Below, in pieces: positions 61,118 to 64,000 of a stretch of DNA of 64,000 bases; position 1 is the first letter of the stretch, and every line of letters starts with the position of its first letter. Both the position numbers and the translations under genes were made by a program. Source of the stretch: an uncultured Bacteroidota bacterium (GTDB lineage Bacteria > Bacteroidota > Bacteroidia > Chitinophagales > Chitinophagaceae); the NCBI GenBank assembly GCA_903906365.1, contig CAIVKC010000069.1, positions 1-64,000 of the forward strand. The letters are read 5' to 3'. The notes under the pieces are model-generated. The model was not told the origin of the DNA. It made no database searches and saw nothing but the letters and a program-made list of their open reading frames with translations.

Positions 61118-62416
61118 CTACCTTATCTTCAGTGTTGCAATGGCAAACACCACGCACATAATCGTTACAATCCAAAACCGCGTAACTATCTTGCTTTCAT
61201 TATAACCCAGTTTCTGGTAGTGATGATGCAAAGGGCTCATTAGAAATATCCTCTTTCCCTCCCCGTATTTCCTTTTTGTATATTTGAAATAGGTTACCTG
61301 CAGCACCACACTCAGACTCTCTACCAGGAAGACGCTGCAAAAGATGGGAATCAGCAGTTCCTTGCGCACGATGATTGCCAGTGCAGCAATGATTCCGCCA
61401 AGGGTCAGGCTTCCAGTGTCACCCATAAAAACCTGGGCAGGATAAGCGTTATACCAAAGGAACCCCACACAGGCCCCGATCAGGGCCCCGATGAATATGG
61501 ATAATTCTCCCAGATTCGGGATGTACATGATATTGAGATACTCGGCAAACCTGATATTTCCACTTGTATACGCGAACAATCCAAGACAAACGCCAATAAT
61601 TGCACTTACCCCCGTGGCGAGACCGTCCAGACCATCGGTAATATTGGCGCCGTTAGACACGGCAGTAATTATAAAAATCACTACTAAGGTGTATAATATC
61701 CAGGTGTAGTTTTCCCTGAGTGCTTTTGGAAGCAATTTGGAATAATTGAATTCATGTGTTTTGACAAATGGAATGGTGGTAATTGGCGTCTTGACATTAT
61801 AGTATTTATGGGCCACGCCGTCTATTACCTTCATAGCGGTATCCCCTACCAGTTTTTCTTTCTCAGTGGATATAGTCAGCTGCTGGTTTGCTTCCCGCTG
61901 GACGACTACATTTTTATTAAAATACAGCGTATAAGCGACCACAATACCCAAAACAACCTGTCCAATGATTTTAAACCAGCCTGCCAGTCCATCCTTATCG
62001 CCTTTCTTATATGGAATACCCTGTTTTTGGGCCAGTCGCTTTGCCCTCAATTTGAGATAATCATCCACAAATCCAATGATGCCAAGCCACAGGGTGCTGA
62101 AAATCATAAGCCGGATATACGCCTTATTCAAATTGGCCAATAACAGCGTTGGTATGAGTATGGCAAGAATTATTATGATACCGCCCATAGTGGGAGTTCC
62201 CTTCTTCTGTTGTTCGCCAGCCAGGCCCAGTTCCCGAACACTTTCACCCACCTGTTTGCGGCGGAGGATACTAATAAGCCTCTTTCCGTAAACCATGGTG
62301 ATCACCAGGGAGAGCAGTACAGCCAGCAATACCCGAAAGGTTATATAGAGGAATAATGCTCCCCCGGGTATCTTTATGCCGCTTTGTTTAAACCAATCAA
62401 ATAAATGGTAAAGCAT
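61118..62416 (-). CDS. mraY: Phospho-N-acetylmuramoyl-pentapeptide transferase
   Basis: The 432-residue membrane enzyme makes lipid I. The catalytic motifs are GFVDDYLKLR, NGANITDGLDGLATG, FMGDTGSLTLGG and SPLHHHYQK. It is about 70 residues longer than the E. coli enzyme because of an insert of polar sequence (about residues 178-235, NQQLTISTEKEKLVG...) between two helices; Bacteroidota MraY proteins commonly carry one. Several early ATGs are possible; 62416 is used. Confidence 0.96.
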   Translation of the reverse strand: MLYHLFDWFKQSGIKIPGGALFLYITFRVLLAVLLSLVITMVYGKRLISILRRKQVGESVRELGLAGEQQKKGTPTMGGIIIILAILIPTLLLANLNKAYIRLMIFSTLWLGIIGFVDDYLKLRAKRLAQKQGIPYKKGDKDGLAGWFKIIGQVVLGIVVAYTLYFNKNVVVQREANQQLTISTEKEKLVGDTAMKVIDGVAHKYYNVKTPITTIPFVKTHEFNYSKLLPKALRENYTWILYTLVVIFIITAVSNGANITDGLDGLATGVSAIIGVCLGLFAYTSGNIRFAEYLNIMYIPNLGELSIFIGALIGACVGFLWYNAYPAQVFMGDTGSLTLGGIIAALAIIVRKELLIPIFCSVFLVESLSVVLQVTYFKYTKRKYGEGKRIFLMSPLHHHYQKLGYNESKIVTRFWIVTIMCVVFAIATLKIR

Positions 62417-62472
62417 CCTGTTTTCTGTTTCTGGTTTCGTTTATTACCTTAATTCTTGTTTTGTTCGCACAT

Positions 62473-63939
62473 TTATTTTCCGAACACGCTGAAAGTTTCC
62501 CGGAGAACCTCCTTGTCATCAAAGGGGTACTTTATTCCCTTTATATCCTGGTACTTTTCATGCCCCTTCCCCGCAATCAGGATGATATCTTCGGGTTTAC
62601 TCAGACTCACTGCGGTTTTAATCGCCTCCCTCCTGTCAACAATGGATAAAAATTTTCTTTTTGCAGCGGTGTTTAGGCCCTCTTCCATTTCCTTTAAAAT
62701 CTGTTCAGGCTGTTCACTTCTTGGATTATCGGAGGTGAAAATGACCCGGTCGCTATATTCACAGGCCGTAGCCCCCATAATGGGACGCTTGGTCTTATCC
62801 CTGTCCCCTCCGCATCCTACCACGGTTATAATTTGTTCATGCCCTTTCCTAAGCTTCTGGATGGTTTCTAAAACATTAACCAGCGCATCCGGGGTATGCG
62901 CGTAGTCTACTATACCGATCACCTTTTGCTTTTCAGAAACGATATAGTCAAACCTGCCCTCCGCGCCGCTTAACATACTCAGACACCGTAACACTTCCTG
63001 TTTGTCCTCACCCAGGCAAATGGAGGCGCCATAGACGGCCAGCAGGTTATAGGCATTGAATTCCCCGATCAGCCGGAAATGAACTTCCTGGTCGTTGACC
63101 GTCATCACCAGGCCCGTTAAATTGTTTTCCAGGATTTTCCCTTTAAACTCTGCCACAGTTTTGAGGCTGTACAGGTATTTGGAGGCATGTGTATTCTGAA
63201 GCATCACCGCCCCTCTTTTGTCATCCGCGTTGGAGATGGCAAAAGCCCCGGAGGGTAAGGAATCGAAGAATGATTTTTTTACGCGGATATATTCCTCAAA
63301 AGTTTTATGGTAATCCAGGTGGTCATGGGTAATATTGCTAAAAATCCCCCCTGCATAGTGAAGGCCTGCAATCCTGTGCTGGTGGATCGCATGTGAGCTG
63401 GTTTCCATAAACACATGGCTGCAGCCAGCATCGGCCATCTGTTTTAACAGGGCATTCAGGCTGATGGCGTCAGGCGTCGTATGGGTGGCGGGCAGGATAT
63501 CTGCACCCACGTGATTCTGCACGGTACTTAACAAACCACACTGGTATCCCAGGACTGTAAATAATTTATATAATAGGGTCGCAATCGTCGTTTTCCCATT
63601 AGTTCCGGTCACTCCGACCAATTTCATTTTTTCCGAAGGCTGCCCATAAAAATTATGCGCTATGAATCCGGCCGCTATCGCTGAATTTTCCACCTGAACA
63701 TAGACTACCGCCGGGTTTAGGGAGGCAGGCAAAACTTCACAAACGATGGCTATGGCGCCCTTTTCAATAACTGAGTTAATATATTGGTGACCATCGGCGC
63801 TCACTCCCTTGATGGCAATAAACAGGGATCCTGCGGAGACTTTCCTGGAATCCAGCTGAAGATCCCCGATTTGCAGATCAAGGCTGCCTATCACTGACCT
63901 GAGGCTTACTTTATACAATATGTCCTGTAGCGTATTCAT
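62473..63939 (-). CDS. murE: UDP-N-acetylmuramoyl-tripeptide synthetase (meso-diaminopimelate type)
   Basis: The 488-residue Mur ligase has IAIKGVSADGHQY, the P-loop GVTGTNGKTTIATLL, THTTPDAISL, NITHDHLDYH and VDYAHTPDAL. The recognition motif DNPR (FTSDNPRSEQPE) marks enzymes that add meso-diaminopimelate rather than lysine, so the peptidoglycan is probably of the A1gamma type. Its ATG shares one base with the stop codon of the upstream gene (TAATG), so translation is coupled. Confidence 0.97.
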   Translation of the reverse strand: MNTLQDILYKVSLRSVIGSLDLQIGDLQLDSRKVSAGSLFIAIKGVSADGHQYINSVIEKGAIAIVCEVLPASLNPAVVYVQVENSAIAAGFIAHNFYGQPSEKMKLVGVTGTNGKTTIATLLYKLFTVLGYQCGLLSTVQNHVGADILPATHTTPDAISLNALLKQMADAGCSHVFMETSSHAIHQHRIAGLHYAGGIFSNITHDHLDYHKTFEEYIRVKKSFFDSLPSGAFAISNADDKRGAVMLQNTHASKYLYSLKTVAEFKGKILENNLTGLVMTVNDQEVHFRLIGEFNAYNLLAVYGASICLGEDKQEVLRCLSMLSGAEGRFDYIVSEKQKVIGIVDYAHTPDALVNVLETIQKLRKGHEQIITVVGCGGDRDKTKRPIMGATACEYSDRVIFTSDNPRSEQPEQILKEMEEGLNTAAKRKFLSIVDRREAIKTAVSLSKPEDIILIAGKGHEKYQDIKGIKYPFDDKEVLRETFSVFGK

Positions 63940-64000
63940 TAGTTTAACTCCAGTCTGACATTTTGATTCTTAACCAACAATGATCCCGGCTCTATGCTTT
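63939..64000 (-). CDS. ftsI: Penicillin-binding protein FtsI, C-terminal end (partial)
   Basis: The minus strand at the right edge reads ...SIEPGSLLVKNQNVRLELN and a TAA that overlaps the murE start by one base. The residues fit the last strand of a PASTA domain, as found at the end of FtsI-type transpeptidases in this phylum, and ftsI is the normal neighbour of murE. Only about 19 codons are visible, so the call depends on context. Confidence 0.65.
   Translation of the reverse strand, partial: SIEPGSLLVKNQNVRLELN

Noticed and set aside
1-64000. tRNA, rRNA, CRISPR or prophage genes
   Set aside because: Gaps between genes were read for clover-leaf ends, regular spacer-repeat patterns and phage or transposase motifs; none was convincing.

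Overview
The window is a 64 kb piece of a Bacteroidota chromosome, most likely from the Chitinophagia/Sphingobacteriia side of the phylum; no rRNA gene is present to fix it further. Evidence for the phylum: several start sites have the TTTG-N18..21-TAnnTTTG promoter type and few genes have a Shine-Dalgarno sequence; signal-peptide beta-barrel proteins are common; queuine tRNA-ribosyltransferase lacks the zinc cysteines; KdpD is split and sits beside sigma-54 response regulators; and the division cluster has the phylum's usual content, without murF. Genes are dense on both strands. I saw no tRNA, CRISPR array or intact insertion sequence.

Layout. (1) 1-3511: end of a glutamine-synthetase-like gene, an iron-type alcohol dehydrogenase and a fused gamma-glutamyl hydrolase/aldehyde dehydrogenase. 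Together they look like a gamma-glutamylation route for an amino alcohol. (2) 3631-17933: a potassium island with two closely similar sigma-54 response regulators, a BBP2-type porin, an acyl carrier protein, a secreted unknown, three tiny membrane proteins including KdpF, kdpABC, a short KdpD and a separate sensor kinase. Both long intergenic gaps here carry the same tandem 12-base motif and a GG-N10-GC (sigma-54 type) element. (3) 18023-20623: an outer-membrane protein and a leftward three-gene set that looks metal-related (Cys-rich protein, CPICGC barrel, YHS lipoprotein). (4) 20791-30812: HAD hydrolase, large FAD/Fe-S oxidoreductase, glycosyltransferase-deacetylase pair, tgt, another glycosyltransferase, rsmG and a LuxR-type regulator. 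(5) 31043-49542: mostly housekeeping genes in short units (M1 peptidase, rsmI, purS, pssA, pepP, pckA, deoxynucleoside kinase, trpS, gatC, two ABC ATPases, cobalamin adenosyltransferase, fabI, recN). (6) 49648-64000: a Nif3-type gene, then the leftward division and cell-wall cluster ftsI(end)-murE-mraY-murD-ftsW-murG-murC-ftsQ-ftsA-ftsZ, closed by a strong hairpin terminator.

The most interesting unit is the potassium island. The sequence suggests that outer-membrane entry (porin) and high-affinity uptake (KdpFABC) form one regulon driven by a split KdpD/kinase pair and two paralogous sigma-54 activators, with no KdpE in the window. All starts, operators and promoters are read by eye and are predictions.
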